Of a DNA stretch of 64,000 bases, positions 8,580 through 17,082 are shown in pieces; position 1 is the stretch's first letter, and each line of letters opens with the position of its first letter. Source of the DNA: UBA5186 sp040005095 (lineage in GTDB: Bacteria > Actinomycetota > Thermoleophilia > Gaiellales > Gaiellaceae); assembly GCA_040005095.1 (NCBI GenBank), contig JBDTZN010000002.1, positions 25,331-89,330 of the forward strand, written 5' to 3'. The notes beneath the pieces are model-generated. The model did no database searches and had not been told where the DNA came from. It saw only the letters and a list, made by a program, of their open reading frames with translations. The position numbers and the translations under genes are program-made.

Positions 8580-9968
8580 ATGTTTAGATCGCTCCGGTTC
8601 CGGCTTCCGGCGCTCTTCCTGGCCGGCGTCGTGCTGGCCGGGCTCGTCTCGACGATCATCGCGCTCGGGCTCTTTCAAAGCTACGTCCAGCAGCAGAGCA
8701 TCGCCCAGCTCCGGCACCAGTCGGACAGCCTGACCGGCGCGATCCAGAACTCCGTCGGGGGCGACAAGAAGGAAGCGGTGCCGTTCGAGCTGCTCCGGCG
8801 CGGAACCGGCACGAAGATTTACTTCGTCGGGCTGGCGAAGGGCTTCGGAGGCTCGCTCTTCCCCGGCCAGAAGAACCTACCGACGCTGCCCAAGCGCTAC
8901 GTCGACTTCGCGAGGCTCCGCGGCGGGCGGGAGTACTCGTTCGAGTTCCGGCCGCCCGGGCAGAAACAGAGGTATCTGGCGCTCGCCCGGCCGCTGAGGC
9001 TCGAGCGGAAGGTCTTCGGTGCCGTCGTCGTCGCCCGGCCCAAGACGGATCTCGCGGGCCAGCGCTTGACGCTACTCGGCCGGCTCGGGCTCGCCGCGCT
9101 CGCCGGCCTGCTCGTGTCGGGACTGCTCGCCTGGTACCTGTCCCGGCGTTTCACCCGCCCGCTGCTCGAGCTCTCGGAGGCGGCGGACGCGGTCGCGAAA
9201 GGCAACTACGACGTGCCCGTCCCGGTCCTGCCCGCTCGGGACGAGATCGCGCACCTCTCGGAGCGGTTCGGCGAGATGACGATGCGGCTCGCGGAGGCCG
9301 AGCAGCTGACACGGAACTTCCTCATGTCGGTCTCGCACGAGCTGCGCACGCCGTTGACCGCCATCCGCGGCCACGTGGAAGCCCTGTCCGAAGGACTCGT
9401 GGAGGATCCGGTGGGGCGCTCGGAGTCGCTCGAGGTCATCCGGGCTCAGGCGACGCGGCTCGAACGGCTCGTCGGCGACGTGCTCGATCTCGCGAAGTTG
9501 GACGCACACCGCTTCACCGTCCATCGGGAGGAGGTCGACATGCACCGGCTCGTCGACGCGGCGTACGCCGAGTTCGGCGAGGAGGCGCGCCGACGCGCGA
9601 TCGAGTACCGCGAGCGGGTCGATGCGAGGCCGGTGATCGTCACGGACGGCGACCGGGTGCTGCAGATCATCTCGAACCTGCTCCGGAACGCTTTCCGCTG
9701 GACGCCGGACGGAGGGCGGATCGACGTCGAGCTCACGTCCAGCAACGGCACCGTCTCGGTCGCGGTCGGCGACACCGGGCCGGGGATTGCGCCAGAGGAG
9801 CGCGAGCGCATCTTCCGGCCGTTCTGGTCGCGGGACGACGGCGGCACGGGGCTCGGTCTCGCGATCGCGCACGAGCTGGCGGGCGCGCTCGGTGGGCGCA
9901 TCGAGCTCGAGACCGCCCCTGGGGGAGGGAGCCGGTTCGAGCTCGTCCTCCCCGCGAGCCGGAACTAG
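8580..9968 (+). CDS. HAMP-domain sensor histidine kinase
   Basis: 462 aa from ATG 8580. Two membrane segments (about residues 10-32 and 168-187) enclose an extracytoplasmic sensor loop of roughly 135 residues. A HAMP linker (about 188-240) leads to the dimerisation/phospho-acceptor helix with His253 in S-V-S-H-E-L-R-T-P-L-T, then the ATPase domain with N-L-L-R-N-A-F (N box), D-T-G-P-G-I-A (G1) and G-T-G-L-G-L-A-I-A (G2). Membrane protein that phosphorylates the regulator encoded 2 nt upstream. The sensor loop contains no recognisable ligand domain, so the stimulus is unknown. Confidence 0.95.
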   Translation: MFRSLRFRLPALFLAGVVLAGLVSTIIALGLFQSYVQQQSIAQLRHQSDSLTGAIQNSVGGDKKEAVPFELLRRGTGTKIYFVGLAKGFGGSLFPGQKNLPTLPKRYVDFARLRGGREYSFEFRPPGQKQRYLALARPLRLERKVFGAVVVARPKTDLAGQRLTLLGRLGLAALAGLLVSGLLAWYLSRRFTRPLLELSEAADAVAKGNYDVPVPVLPARDEIAHLSERFGEMTMRLAEAEQLTRNFLMSVSHELRTPLTAIRGHVEALSEGLVEDPVGRSESLEVIRAQATRLERLVGDVLDLAKLDAHRFTVHREEVDMHRLVDAAYAEFGEEARRRAIEYRERVDARPVIVTDGDRVLQIISNLLRNAFRWTPDGGRIDVELTSSNGTVSVAVGDTGPGIAPEERERIFRPFWSRDDGGTGLGLAIAHELAGALGGRIELETAPGGGSRFELVLPASRN

Positions 9969-9978
9969 CATCCCGCCC

Positions 9979-10890
9979 GTGTCAGTTTCCGAGCGCGTCG
10001 TTGCCCTGCCCGTGCGGCGCCCGCCGCGCCGGCCGCTCGGCGCGGCCCTCGTCTCGCTGCGGCCGAGACAGTGGACGAAGAACCTGCTCGTGTTCGCGGG
10101 CATCGTCTTCGCGGCGAAGCTCGGCGATGTCGGCCGCTGGGCCGACGCAGCGGTTGCGTTCGTCGCGTTCTGCGCCGCCTCGAGCGCGGCCTACCTCGTC
10201 AACGACGTGCGCGACGCGGCGCATGACCGGCTTCATCCGACGAAGAGCTCCAGGCCGATCGCGCGCGGGGAGCTCGCGCCGCGGGCCGCCCTTGCTCTCG
10301 CCGCAGGCCTCGCGCTCACGGCCGCGGCGCTTGCGGCCACGCTCGGCCTCTCCGGGCTCCTGTACCTCGGCGCTTTCCTCGCACTCCAGGCGGCGTACAC
10401 ACTCGCGCTGAAGGAGATCGTGCTCGTGGACGTGATGGCGATCGGCGCGCTGTTCGTCGTACGCGCTGCGGCGGGTGCCGACGCGGTGCGCGTTCCGATC
10501 TCGCCGTGGCTGCTGCTCTGCACGGCACTCCTTGCGCTCTTTCTCGGCCTGGCGAAGCGCCGGGGCGAACTCGTCCTCGTCGGCGCGGACGCGACACCCG
10601 GTCGGCCCGTGCTCGCCGGCTACTCCCTGGAGCTCGTCGACCAGCTCGTCAGCGTCGTCGCGGCCTCGACCGTGATCGCCTACGCGCTCTACACGTTCTC
10701 GGCTCGCGACTCGAAGGCGATGATGGTCACGATTCCGTTCGTCCTCTTCGGGGTCTTCCGCTACCTGCTGCTGATCCACCGGCACGATCTGGGCGAGGAG
10801 CCGGAGAACGTGCTGCTCTCGGACCTGCCGATCCTGCTTTGTGTTGCCGGCTGGGTGGTTGCTGCGGCCCTCATCCTCGTCCTCACCTAG
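9979..10890 (+). CDS. UbiA-family prenyltransferase, decaprenyl-phosphate phosphoribosyltransferase-like
   Basis: 303 aa from GTG 9979, ten bases after the kinase gene. Polytopic membrane protein, about eight helices. The first Asp-rich motif reads N-D-V-R-D-A-A-H-D-R-L-H-P (residues 75-87) followed by K-S-S-R-P-I-A, the form typical of 5-phosphoribosyl-1-pyrophosphate:decaprenyl-phosphate transferases (Rv3806c type) rather than of quinone UbiA enzymes. That enzyme makes decaprenyl-phosphoryl-5-phosphoribose, the precursor of the arabinose donor for wall glycans. The epimerase genes (dprE1/dprE2) are not in this window, so use in arabinan synthesis is inference; another lipid-linked sugar is possible. 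Confidence 0.85.
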   Translation: MSVSERVVALPVRRPPRRPLGAALVSLRPRQWTKNLLVFAGIVFAAKLGDVGRWADAAVAFVAFCAASSAAYLVNDVRDAAHDRLHPTKSSRPIARGELAPRAALALAAGLALTAAALAATLGLSGLLYLGAFLALQAAYTLALKEIVLVDVMAIGALFVVRAAAGADAVRVPISPWLLLCTALLALFLGLAKRRGELVLVGADATPGRPVLAGYSLELVDQLVSVVAASTVIAYALYTFSARDSKAMMVTIPFVLFGVFRYLLLIHRHDLGEEPENVLLSDLPILLCVAGWVVAAALILVLT

Positions 10891-10895
10891 CCGGA

Positions 10896-10913
10896 TTCCC
10901 TCGGTCGAGGGAT
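10896..10913. promoter_or_regulatory. Palindrome TCCCTCGGTCGAGGGA upstream of a small Cys-protein gene
   Basis: The 16-bp near-perfect inverted repeat at 10897-10912 (seven paired bases per arm, GT centre) is followed by ATACCCAAAGGGGGG. It lies in the 90-nt gap between the prenyltransferase and the gene at 10981. A fully palindromic relative, TCCCTCGATCGAGGGA, stands at 61929-61944 upstream of another gene. This is the form expected of a dimeric repressor or activator site, although a short terminator hairpin after the prenyltransferase is an alternative for this copy. Confidence 0.45.
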
Positions 10914-10980
10914 ACCCAAAGGGGGGAGCGACCGGCATCATTGTGGGTGCTCCGGGGGGGAGCCTGAACCGAGGAGAGTC

Positions 10981-11262
10981 ATGAGGGAGCCGGAAACCGG
11001 CCTGGTCGGCGCACACGCGCTCTGGCGTGGGGTGAACGAGACGATCGCGGCTGCGGCACGACTTTCCGGCGACGAGCGGGCGACGTTCGTCTGCGAATGC
11101 GGCAGCTACGCGTGCGTGGCGCGGATCGACGCGACCCTGGCGGACTACGACGACGCCCGGTTCCTGATCGTTGCCGGCCACGAGGTCATGACGGACGATC
11201 CGGCGGACGCTCCGACCACACGCGAGGCCGCGTACCTGCGCGCGGTCCCGAGTCTCAGCTAG
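10981..11262 (+). CDS. Small Cys-motif hypothetical protein
   Basis: 93 aa from ATG 10981, preceded by a strong GAGGAGAG ribosome-binding site. The centre reads F-V-C-E-C-G-S-Y-A-C, a C-x-C-x4-C cluster, followed by A-R-I-D-A-T-L-A-D-Y-D-D-A-R-F and a G-H-E motif. I believe this pattern (CECG...C, aDY/aEY, then GHE) recurs in small actinobacterial proteins, but I cannot name a characterised member. Possibly a small metal- or redox-binding regulator. Its stop overlaps the stop of the convergent gene by three bases. Confidence 0.7.
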   Translation: MREPETGLVGAHALWRGVNETIAAAARLSGDERATFVCECGSYACVARIDATLADYDDARFLIVAGHEVMTDDPADAPTTREAAYLRAVPSLS

Positions 11263-11726
11263 GAGCTCGAGCCGGCGGTCGTGTCGGGTCGGCGGTCTTC
11301 GATGCGGTAGACGATCGCGCCACCGCTCGACTGCAGGTTGCGCTCGAGCTGCTCCAGGCGCTCGTCGACGCTCTTCCAGCCCGATGTGATCAGGTCGACG
11401 AGGAGCGCGAGGTCGTCCACGCGCGCGTGGCGCTCGCTGAGCGTGTCGCCCTCGATGCGCTCGAGCCGGCGGATGACCTGGTTCATCAAGCCGCGCACCT
11501 CGGCGAGGTTGCGGCCTACCGGGATCACCTGCTCGCGCAGCCCGTCCTGGACGGCGTTGCCGAGCCGTTCAGGGAGCGAGGACTCGAGCTCGGCGGCGAG
11601 CTCGGCGAGGGCCTCGACGCCCTCCCGCGCACGCTCGAGCGCGGCCTCGACCGCGGCCGGATCGGTGCGCCCTTCCGCGGCGGCTGCCAGTCGCTCCTTG
11701 GCGCGCCCGATGGCGTCTTCGTCCAT
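11259..11726 (-). CDS. Hypothetical coiled-coil protein
   Basis: 155 aa from ATG 11726; a longer open frame upstream is the antisense shadow of queA. Almost entirely helical, rich in Ala, Glu, Leu and Arg, without Cys, signal peptide or membrane segment. Heptad-like stretches (L-E-R-A-R-E-G-V-E-A-L-A-E-L-A-A-E-L; V-D-E-R-L-E-Q-L-E-R-N-L-Q-S) suggest an elongated coiled coil. It diverges from queA with 27 nt between starts. No domain is recognised; a structural or scaffold role is the most that can be said. Confidence 0.6.
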   Translation of the reverse strand: MDEDAIGRAKERLAAAAEGRTDPAAVEAALERAREGVEALAELAAELESSLPERLGNAVQDGLREQVIPVGRNLAEVRGLMNQVIRRLERIEGDTLSERHARVDDLALLVDLITSGWKSVDERLEQLERNLQSSGGAIVYRIEDRRPDTTAGSSS

Positions 11727-11753
11727 GCGGTGCAAGGGTAGCGTTGGGGTCGG

Positions 11754-12689
11754 ATGAAGGCTGACGAGCTCGAGTACGAGCTGCCGCCGGAGCTGATCGC
11801 GCAGCGTCCCCTCGAGCGGCGGGACGACTCCCGGCTCCTCGTCTTCGAGCGGGCCACGGGCGCGCTGCGACATCGCGTCTTCTCGGAGCTGCCGGACGAG
11901 CTCCGGCGGGGCGAGCTCGCCGTTGTGAACGACACGCGGGTCGTCCCGGCGCGGATCCCCATCGAGCGGCCGCGCGGCGAGGTGCTGCTCGTGGAACGGC
12001 TCGACGACGCGGGCACGTGGGACGCGCTTGCGCGGCCGACGCGACGCCTGCGGGCCGGCCGGCGCTACGGGCCGGTCGAGCTCCTCGAGCATCTCGGCGG
12101 GGGCCGGTGGCGCGTGCGGCTGGACGGGGAGCCGGCCGGGGACACGCCGCTCCCGCCGTACATCCAGGAGCCGCTCGCCGACGCGGGGCGCTACCAGACC
12201 GTGTATGCGCGGGAGGCGGGATCGGCCGCCGCGCCGACGGCCGGGCTGCACTTCACGCCGGAGCTCGTCGCGCGGCTCGACGTCGAGCGAGTGACGCTGC
12301 ACGTCGGCCTCGACACGTTCCGGCCCCTCACGGTGGAGGAGCTCGACGAGCACGTGCTGCACGGCGAGCGTTACGCAGTCGCGGCGGACGCATGGGAGCG
12401 GATCCGCGCTGCCGAGCGTGTGCTCGCGGTCGGGACGACGACCGTGCGCGTGCTCGAGACGCTCGCACGCGGGGGGCCGCTCGTCGGCAGGACGTCGCTG
12501 TTCGTGCGTCCGCCGTTCGAGTTCCGCCGCGTCGACGCACTGCTGACGAACTTCCATCTCCCACGCTCGACGCTGCTCGCCCTCGTGATGGCGTTTGCGG
12601 GAGTGGAGGCGACGCGCGGGCTGTACGCCGAGGCGATTCGCGAGCGCTACCGCTTCTACTCGTTCGGCGACGCCATGCTCGTGCTGTAG
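11754..12689 (+). CDS. queA: S-adenosylmethionine:tRNA ribosyltransferase-isomerase
   Basis: 311 aa from ATG 11754. Transfers and isomerises the ribosyl group of SAM onto 7-aminomethyl-7-deazaguanine in tRNA, making epoxyqueuosine (penultimate queuosine step). Family marks: Y-E-L-P-P-E-L-I-A-Q-R-P near the N-terminus, V-V-N-D-T-R-V-V-P-A-R, P-L-P-P-Y-I, G-S-A-A-A-P-T-A-G-L-H-F-T, H-V-G-L-D-T-F-R-P and L-L-T-N-F-H-L-P-R-S-T-L. Slightly shorter than the usual 340-350 residues owing to compact loops. Followed by tgt, yajC and secDF in the order common to many bacteria. Cytosolic. Confidence 0.96.
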   Translation: MKADELEYELPPELIAQRPLERRDDSRLLVFERATGALRHRVFSELPDELRRGELAVVNDTRVVPARIPIERPRGEVLLVERLDDAGTWDALARPTRRLRAGRRYGPVELLEHLGGGRWRVRLDGEPAGDTPLPPYIQEPLADAGRYQTVYAREAGSAAAPTAGLHFTPELVARLDVERVTLHVGLDTFRPLTVEELDEHVLHGERYAVAADAWERIRAAERVLAVGTTTVRVLETLARGGPLVGRTSLFVRPPFEFRRVDALLTNFHLPRSTLLALVMAFAGVEATRGLYAEAIRERYRFYSFGDAMLVL

Positions 12690-12707
12690 ACATGTCCCAA
12701 CTGTCCC

Positions 12708-12802
12708 GTGCCAGGCACGTGGCATGGCCGCGAAGGACGTAGCAGTTCGGGACGCGTCGGGTGCCTGGCTCTTCGAACCGCCAGTGCCAGGCACGTGCCA
12801 TG
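12708..12802. repeat. Two GTGCCAGGCACG repeat copies between queA and tgt
   Basis: Within the 134-nt queA-tgt gap, perfect cores lie at 12708-12718 and 12784-12794, each followed by a GTG/GC-CATG flank (CGTGGCATGG and CGTGCCATG), with a partial copy GTGCCTGGCT at 12761. A CATGTCCC stretch at 12691 precedes the first copy, as also near the copy at 22203. The repeat pair interrupts an otherwise tightly packed operon and pushes the tgt start away from queA. Confidence 0.75.
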
Positions 12803-12823
12803 TTCTGCGACGCTAGGCCCGAC

Positions 12824-13957
12824 ATGGACACGTTCAGCGTCACGGCCACGGACGGGGCCGCGCGGGCCGGCATCCTCCGCACGGGCCACGGCGACGTGCC
12901 GACGCCGGCGTTCATGCCCGTCGGCACGAAGGGCACGGTCAAGAGCCTCGACCCGGACGAGCTGACCGCCCTCGGTGCGCCGATCATCCTCGGCAACACG
13001 TACCACCTGCACTTCCGGCCGGGGGACGACGTGATCGCAGGGCTGGGCGGCCTGCACGCCTTCTGCGGCTGGAACGGGCCGATCCTCACCGACTCGGGCG
13101 GCTTCCAGGTCTTTTCCCTGCGCGACACGTTGCTCGCCGTGGACGACGAGGGCGTGACCTTCCGCTCGATCTACGACGGCGCCGAGGCGCGCTTCACGCC
13201 CGAGCTGGTCGCGGGGATCCAGGCCAACCTCGGCTCCGACGTCGCTATGTGCCTCGACATCTGCCTTCCCGCGGGCGTCCCCAGGGCCGAACTGGAGGAG
13301 GCGGTTCGACGCACGACGCTCTGGGCAGCGCGCCAGCGCGAGGCGGAGCGCGCTCCCGCCCAGCTCCTGTTCGGGATCGCCCAGGGCGGGACGGACGACG
13401 AGCTTCGGCGACGGTCGATCGCCGAGCTCACCGAGCTCGACTTCGACGGGTACGCGCTCGGGGGCCTGGCGATCGGCGAGTCCCGGGAGGCCATGTTCGA
13501 GACGACAGAGTGGGCTGCGCCGCTCCTCCCGGAGGACAAGGCGCGCTACTTCATGGGCATCGGCGACCCCGAAGGCATCCTCGAGGTGATCGCGCGCGGG
13601 ATCGACATGTTCGACTGCGTGCTCCCGACGCGCACGGCCCGAACGGGCTCTGCCCTTACCTGGCACGGGCGCCTCAACCTCCGCAACGCCAGGTTCGCAA
13701 AGGACGCGCGCCCCCTGGACACGGACTGTGCCTGCCCCGCCTGCCGGCGCTTCACCCGCGCGTACCTGCGCCACCTCGTCAACCAGCAAGAGCTCCTCGG
13801 GCACCGCCTCCTGACGTTGCATAACCTCCATTTCGTGCTCGAGCTCACCGGAGGCGCCCGCGCGGCGATCGAGCGCGGCGAGCTCGAGCGCTACCGCAGC
13901 GACGCGCTCGCCCGGCTCGCTGCCGGAGCAGAGGAGGAAACCGCATCACCGCTGTGA
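12824..13957 (+). CDS. tgt: tRNA-guanine transglycosylase
   Basis: 377 aa from ATG 12824 (M-D-T-F-S-V); ATG 12800 lies in frame inside the repeat and is less likely. Exchanges guanine-34 of GUN-anticodon tRNAs for preQ1. Motifs: D-S-G-G-F-Q-V-F (catalytic Asp region), F-G-I-A-Q-G-G, G-G-L-A-I-G-E, M-G-I-G-D-P, nucleophile region G-I-D-M-F-D-C-V-L-P-T-R, and the zinc site D-C-A-C-P-A-C ... H near the C-terminus. Works before QueA in the queuosine pathway; the other preQ1 synthesis genes are not in the window, so preQ1 may come from elsewhere in the genome or from outside the cell. Confidence 0.95.
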   Translation: MDTFSVTATDGAARAGILRTGHGDVPTPAFMPVGTKGTVKSLDPDELTALGAPIILGNTYHLHFRPGDDVIAGLGGLHAFCGWNGPILTDSGGFQVFSLRDTLLAVDDEGVTFRSIYDGAEARFTPELVAGIQANLGSDVAMCLDICLPAGVPRAELEEAVRRTTLWAARQREAERAPAQLLFGIAQGGTDDELRRRSIAELTELDFDGYALGGLAIGESREAMFETTEWAAPLLPEDKARYFMGIGDPEGILEVIARGIDMFDCVLPTRTARTGSALTWHGRLNLRNARFAKDARPLDTDCACPACRRFTRAYLRHLVNQQELLGHRLLTLHNLHFVLELTGGARAAIERGELERYRSDALARLAAGAEEETASPL

Positions 13958-14274
13958 TCCTGATCGGGGTCGGCTTCGTCTTCCTCTACATCTTCGTGCT
14001 GCTCCCGCAGCGGCGGGCGACGCGCGAGAAGATGCAGATGCAGGACGCGATCGACGTCGGCGACGAGATCGTGACCGCCGGAGGAATGTATGGCTACGTC
14101 ACCTCGGTCGGCGAGGACGAGCTCGAGGTCGAGATCGCACGGGGCACCGTCGTCCGCGTCGCCACCCGCGCGGTCGCGGGACGGATCGACCCGGACGACG
14201 ACGAGGACGAGCCCGGCGAGGAAGAGGACGCGCCGGAGCCCGCGACGAACTCGCCCGAGCACAGGCCCAGCTAA
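13954..14274 (+). CDS. yajC: Preprotein translocase accessory subunit YajC
   Basis: 106 aa from GTG 13954, overlapping the tgt stop by 4 nt; the GAGGAGG at 13931 is 16 nt upstream, further than usual, so the exact start is not certain. One N-terminal membrane helix (I-L-I-G-V-G-F-V-F-L-Y-I-F-V-L-L-P), the P-Q-R-R-A-T-R-E-K motif after it, and the YajC core G-D-E-I-V-T-A-G-G-M-Y-G. The C-terminus is a long acidic tail (D-D-D-E-D-E-P-G-E-E-E-D). Partners with SecDF encoded directly downstream to promote Sec-dependent export. Confidence 0.92.
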   Translation: MILIGVGFVFLYIFVLLPQRRATREKMQMQDAIDVGDEIVTAGGMYGYVTSVGEDELEVEIARGTVVRVATRAVAGRIDPDDDEDEPGEEEDAPEPATNSPEHRPS

Positions 14275-14295
14275 CCTTTCCGTCCTCCGAGCGCC

Positions 14296-17082
14296 ATGTC
14301 CGAAACGCGTAAGCATCTCCTTCTCATCGCGCTGATCGCGGCCGCACTGGCCGGGGTCGGGCTGCTCGTCGTTCCGGGCTCTCCGTTCCACAAGCCGGTC
14401 AAGCAGGGCCTCGACCTGCAGGGCGGCCTGGAGGTCGTGCTCAAAGCCCAGGCGCCGCGGAACCACCCGCTGACCAAGTCGGACCTCGACCGCTCGATCG
14501 AGATCATGCGGTCGCGCGTCGACAAGCTCGGCGTCTCGGAGCCGGAGATCCGGAAGCAAGGCTCGGACCAGATCGTGATCGAGCTTCCCGGCGTGAAGAA
14601 CGCGGCGCAGGCTGCCGAGGTGATCGGCAAGACGGCCCAGCTCGAGCTCTACGACCTCGAGACCTCGGTGACCGGTCCGTCGAAGTCGGCACAAGGGATC
14701 CTGGCCAGGCCGAGCCTCTACGCGCTGCTGGCCGGCGTCCAGTCCACCTCGCAGGGCGCGGACGCCGGCGCCTGGTACCTCTTCGACGCGAAAAAGAAGC
14801 TCGTCGCGGGGCCGAGTCCGTCCCGCCAGGCGTTCGTGGAGAAAGCCGCGAAGCTCGCGGCCAAGGCGGGCAAGCCCGGCAAGGCGGCGGCCAAGGGCAA
14901 GGACACGCTGCCCGGCGGATTCACGCTCTTCGCCCGTCCGAAGCAGACGACCGTCGTCTTCTGCGGCCCGGTCGACCGCTTCTGCCCGGGCGTCAACGAG
15001 GCGCCCCCGCGCCAGACGTACTTCTACCTCTTCACGAAGAACATCGACCAAGTGCCACCGCCCGCGAATCCCGTGCCGCAGATGACCGGCAAGGACCTGA
15101 AGCTGAACGGCACGCGTGCGGACATCGACACGCAGACGAACAGTCCGGAAGTGCTGATGAGCTTCACAAAGGACGGTTCGAAGAAGTTCCAGACGATCAC
15201 GCGCGACGAGTACCGGCGCGGCAGGATCTTCGGTGTCCCCCAACACTTCGCGATCGTCCTCGACAACGAGATCAAGTCCTGGCCGCAGATCGACCCGAAG
15301 GACTCGGCGCTCTCGAACGGGATCTCCGGAGGCGGCCGCATCACGGGCATCGACTCGCTCACCGAGGCGAAGCAGATCGCGCTCGTGCTCCAGACGGGCG
15401 CCCTGCCGGTGAAGTTCGTCACGGCCGAGCAGACGCAGGTCTCGGCGACGCTCGGCAAGGACTCCCTGCAGCAGGCGAAGCGCGCGGCCCTCGTAGGCCT
15501 GCTCATCGTCGCGCTGTTCCTGCTCCTGCTCTACCGCTTCCTCGGGCTCGTCGCGGTGATCGGGCTCGCCATCTACGTCGCGTTCCTCTATGCCGCGATC
15601 CTGATCCTGAACGTGACGCTCACCCTCCCGGGCTTCGCCGGCCTGATCCTCACGATCGGAGTGGCCGCCGACGCGAACGTCGTCGTCTTCGAACGGATCA
15701 AGGAAGAAGTGCGCGCCGGAAAGAGTGTGCGCGCGGCGATCGCGGCCGGCTACTCGAAGGGCTTCCGCACGATCCTCGACGCGAACGTCGTCACCTGCAT
15801 CACTGCCCTGATCCTGTTCGCGGTCGCGACTGCCGGCGTGAAGGGCTTCGCGCTGATGCTGCTGATCGGGACGGTGATCTCCCTCGTCACCGCCGTCGCG
15901 GCCACGCGCGCGATGCTCGGTCTCCTCGCCGGCTTCCGCTGGTTCTCGAACCCCCGCTTCATGGGTGCGCACGGCCAGCAGACGGCGAAGTGGCTGCAGA
16001 TCGATTTCATGCGCCGGCGCTACGTCTGGTTGGGGATCGCCACCGCCGCGGTCGCGATCAGCTTCGGCTCGCTCGCCGTGAGGGCGCTGAACCTTGGCAT
16101 CGACTTCAAGGGCGGCACGCAGGTCACGTTCAAGACGCGGGCGCCGCACCTCGTCGACGACGTGCGCAGCGAGGCCAAGAAGGTTGGCCAGGGCGATGCC
16201 GTGATCCAGGGCCGCGGGAAGCAGACGGCCGGGAAGTACCAGAGCTTCCAGCTCCGCACGCGCTCGCTGAAGCCCGGCCAGTTGACGCAGCTCCAGACCG
16301 ACCTGCGCGACCGGCTCGGCGCCTACGCGCCCGGCGTGAAGAACGTCTCCGCGAGCTTCGGACGCCAGATCGCCAAGTCGGCGATCCTCGCGATCTTCTT
16401 CTCGCTCTTCCTGATCGTGGGCTACATCGCGATCCGGTTCGACCTCAAGTTCGCGCTGCCGGTGATCGTCGCCCTCCTGCACGACATCGCGCTCACCGTC
16501 GGCGTCTACTCGCTCGTGGGCCGCGAGGTCACCACGTCCACGGTCGCGGCTGTTCTGACCGTGCTCGGCTACTCGATCTACGACACGATCATCATCTTCG
16601 ACCGCGTGCGCGAGAACGTGCCGCTCATGCGCGGGAAGGCGTCGTTCGCGACGATCACCAACGTCTCGCTCTGGGAGACGATCCGGCGCTCCCTGGCCAC
16701 GACGTTCATCACGCTGCTGCCGGTCGGCGCGCTGCTCGTGTACGGCGGCGCCACGCTGAAGGACTTCGCGTTCGCGCTGATGGTCGGCATCGCCTCCGGC
16801 GCGTACTCGTCGATCTTCATCGCCGCGCCGATCCTCACCATGCTGAAGGAGCGCGAGCCGGAGTGGGCGCGGAAAAAGGCGCTCGACCTGCCAGTGGACG
16901 GCGACGGTCGGCGACGCGGACGAGTCGACCCCGGCACGGCGGCGCTCGAGCAGGCCGAGTCGGCCGCCGCAGCCGAACCGACGCCTGAGCTGATCCCGAG
17001 CGCGGCCGCCAGCTCCGCCGACGCGAAGCGCGAGCAGCGCCGCCAGCGCCGCAAGACACGCCCTCATGGCCGAGCCCGGTAG
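14296..17082 (+). CDS. secDF: Protein translocase SecDF (fused SecD and SecF)
   Basis: 928 aa from ATG 14296. SecD half (about 1-560) and SecF half (about 575-850) in one chain, where many bacteria use two genes. SecD marks: G-L-D-L-Q-G-G-L near residue 36, R-V-D-K-L-G-V-S-E-P, and the helix with G-V-A-A-D-A-N-V-V-V-F-E-R-I. SecF marks: L-G-I-D-F-K-G-G-T and G-Y-S-I-Y-D-T-I-I-I-F-D-R-V. Twelve predicted membrane helices with two large external loops. An Ala/Lys/Gly-rich insert sits in the first loop (about 176-205). Uses the proton gradient to complete Sec export. The Lys/Arg-rich tail overlaps the next gene by 17 nt. Confidence 0.95.
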   Translation: MSETRKHLLLIALIAAALAGVGLLVVPGSPFHKPVKQGLDLQGGLEVVLKAQAPRNHPLTKSDLDRSIEIMRSRVDKLGVSEPEIRKQGSDQIVIELPGVKNAAQAAEVIGKTAQLELYDLETSVTGPSKSAQGILARPSLYALLAGVQSTSQGADAGAWYLFDAKKKLVAGPSPSRQAFVEKAAKLAAKAGKPGKAAAKGKDTLPGGFTLFARPKQTTVVFCGPVDRFCPGVNEAPPRQTYFYLFTKNIDQVPPPANPVPQMTGKDLKLNGTRADIDTQTNSPEVLMSFTKDGSKKFQTITRDEYRRGRIFGVPQHFAIVLDNEIKSWPQIDPKDSALSNGISGGGRITGIDSLTEAKQIALVLQTGALPVKFVTAEQTQVSATLGKDSLQQAKRAALVGLLIVALFLLLLYRFLGLVAVIGLAIYVAFLYAAILILNVTLTLPGFAGLILTIGVAADANVVVFERIKEEVRAGKSVRAAIAAGYSKGFRTILDANVVTCITALILFAVATAGVKGFALMLLIGTVISLVTAVAATRAMLGLLAGFRWFSNPRFMGAHGQQTAKWLQIDFMRRRYVWLGIATAAVAISFGSLAVRALNLGIDFKGGTQVTFKTRAPHLVDDVRSEAKKVGQGDAVIQGRGKQTAGKYQSFQLRTRSLKPGQLTQLQTDLRDRLGAYAPGVKNVSASFGRQIAKSAILAIFFSLFLIVGYIAIRFDLKFALPVIVALLHDIALTVGVYSLVGREVTTSTVAAVLTVLGYSIYDTIIIFDRVRENVPLMRGKASFATITNVSLWETIRRSLATTFITLLPVGALLVYGGATLKDFAFALMVGIASGAYSSIFIAAPILTMLKEREPEWARKKALDLPVDGDGRRRGRVDPGTAALEQAESAAAAEPTPELIPSAAASSADAKREQRRQRRKTRPHGRAR

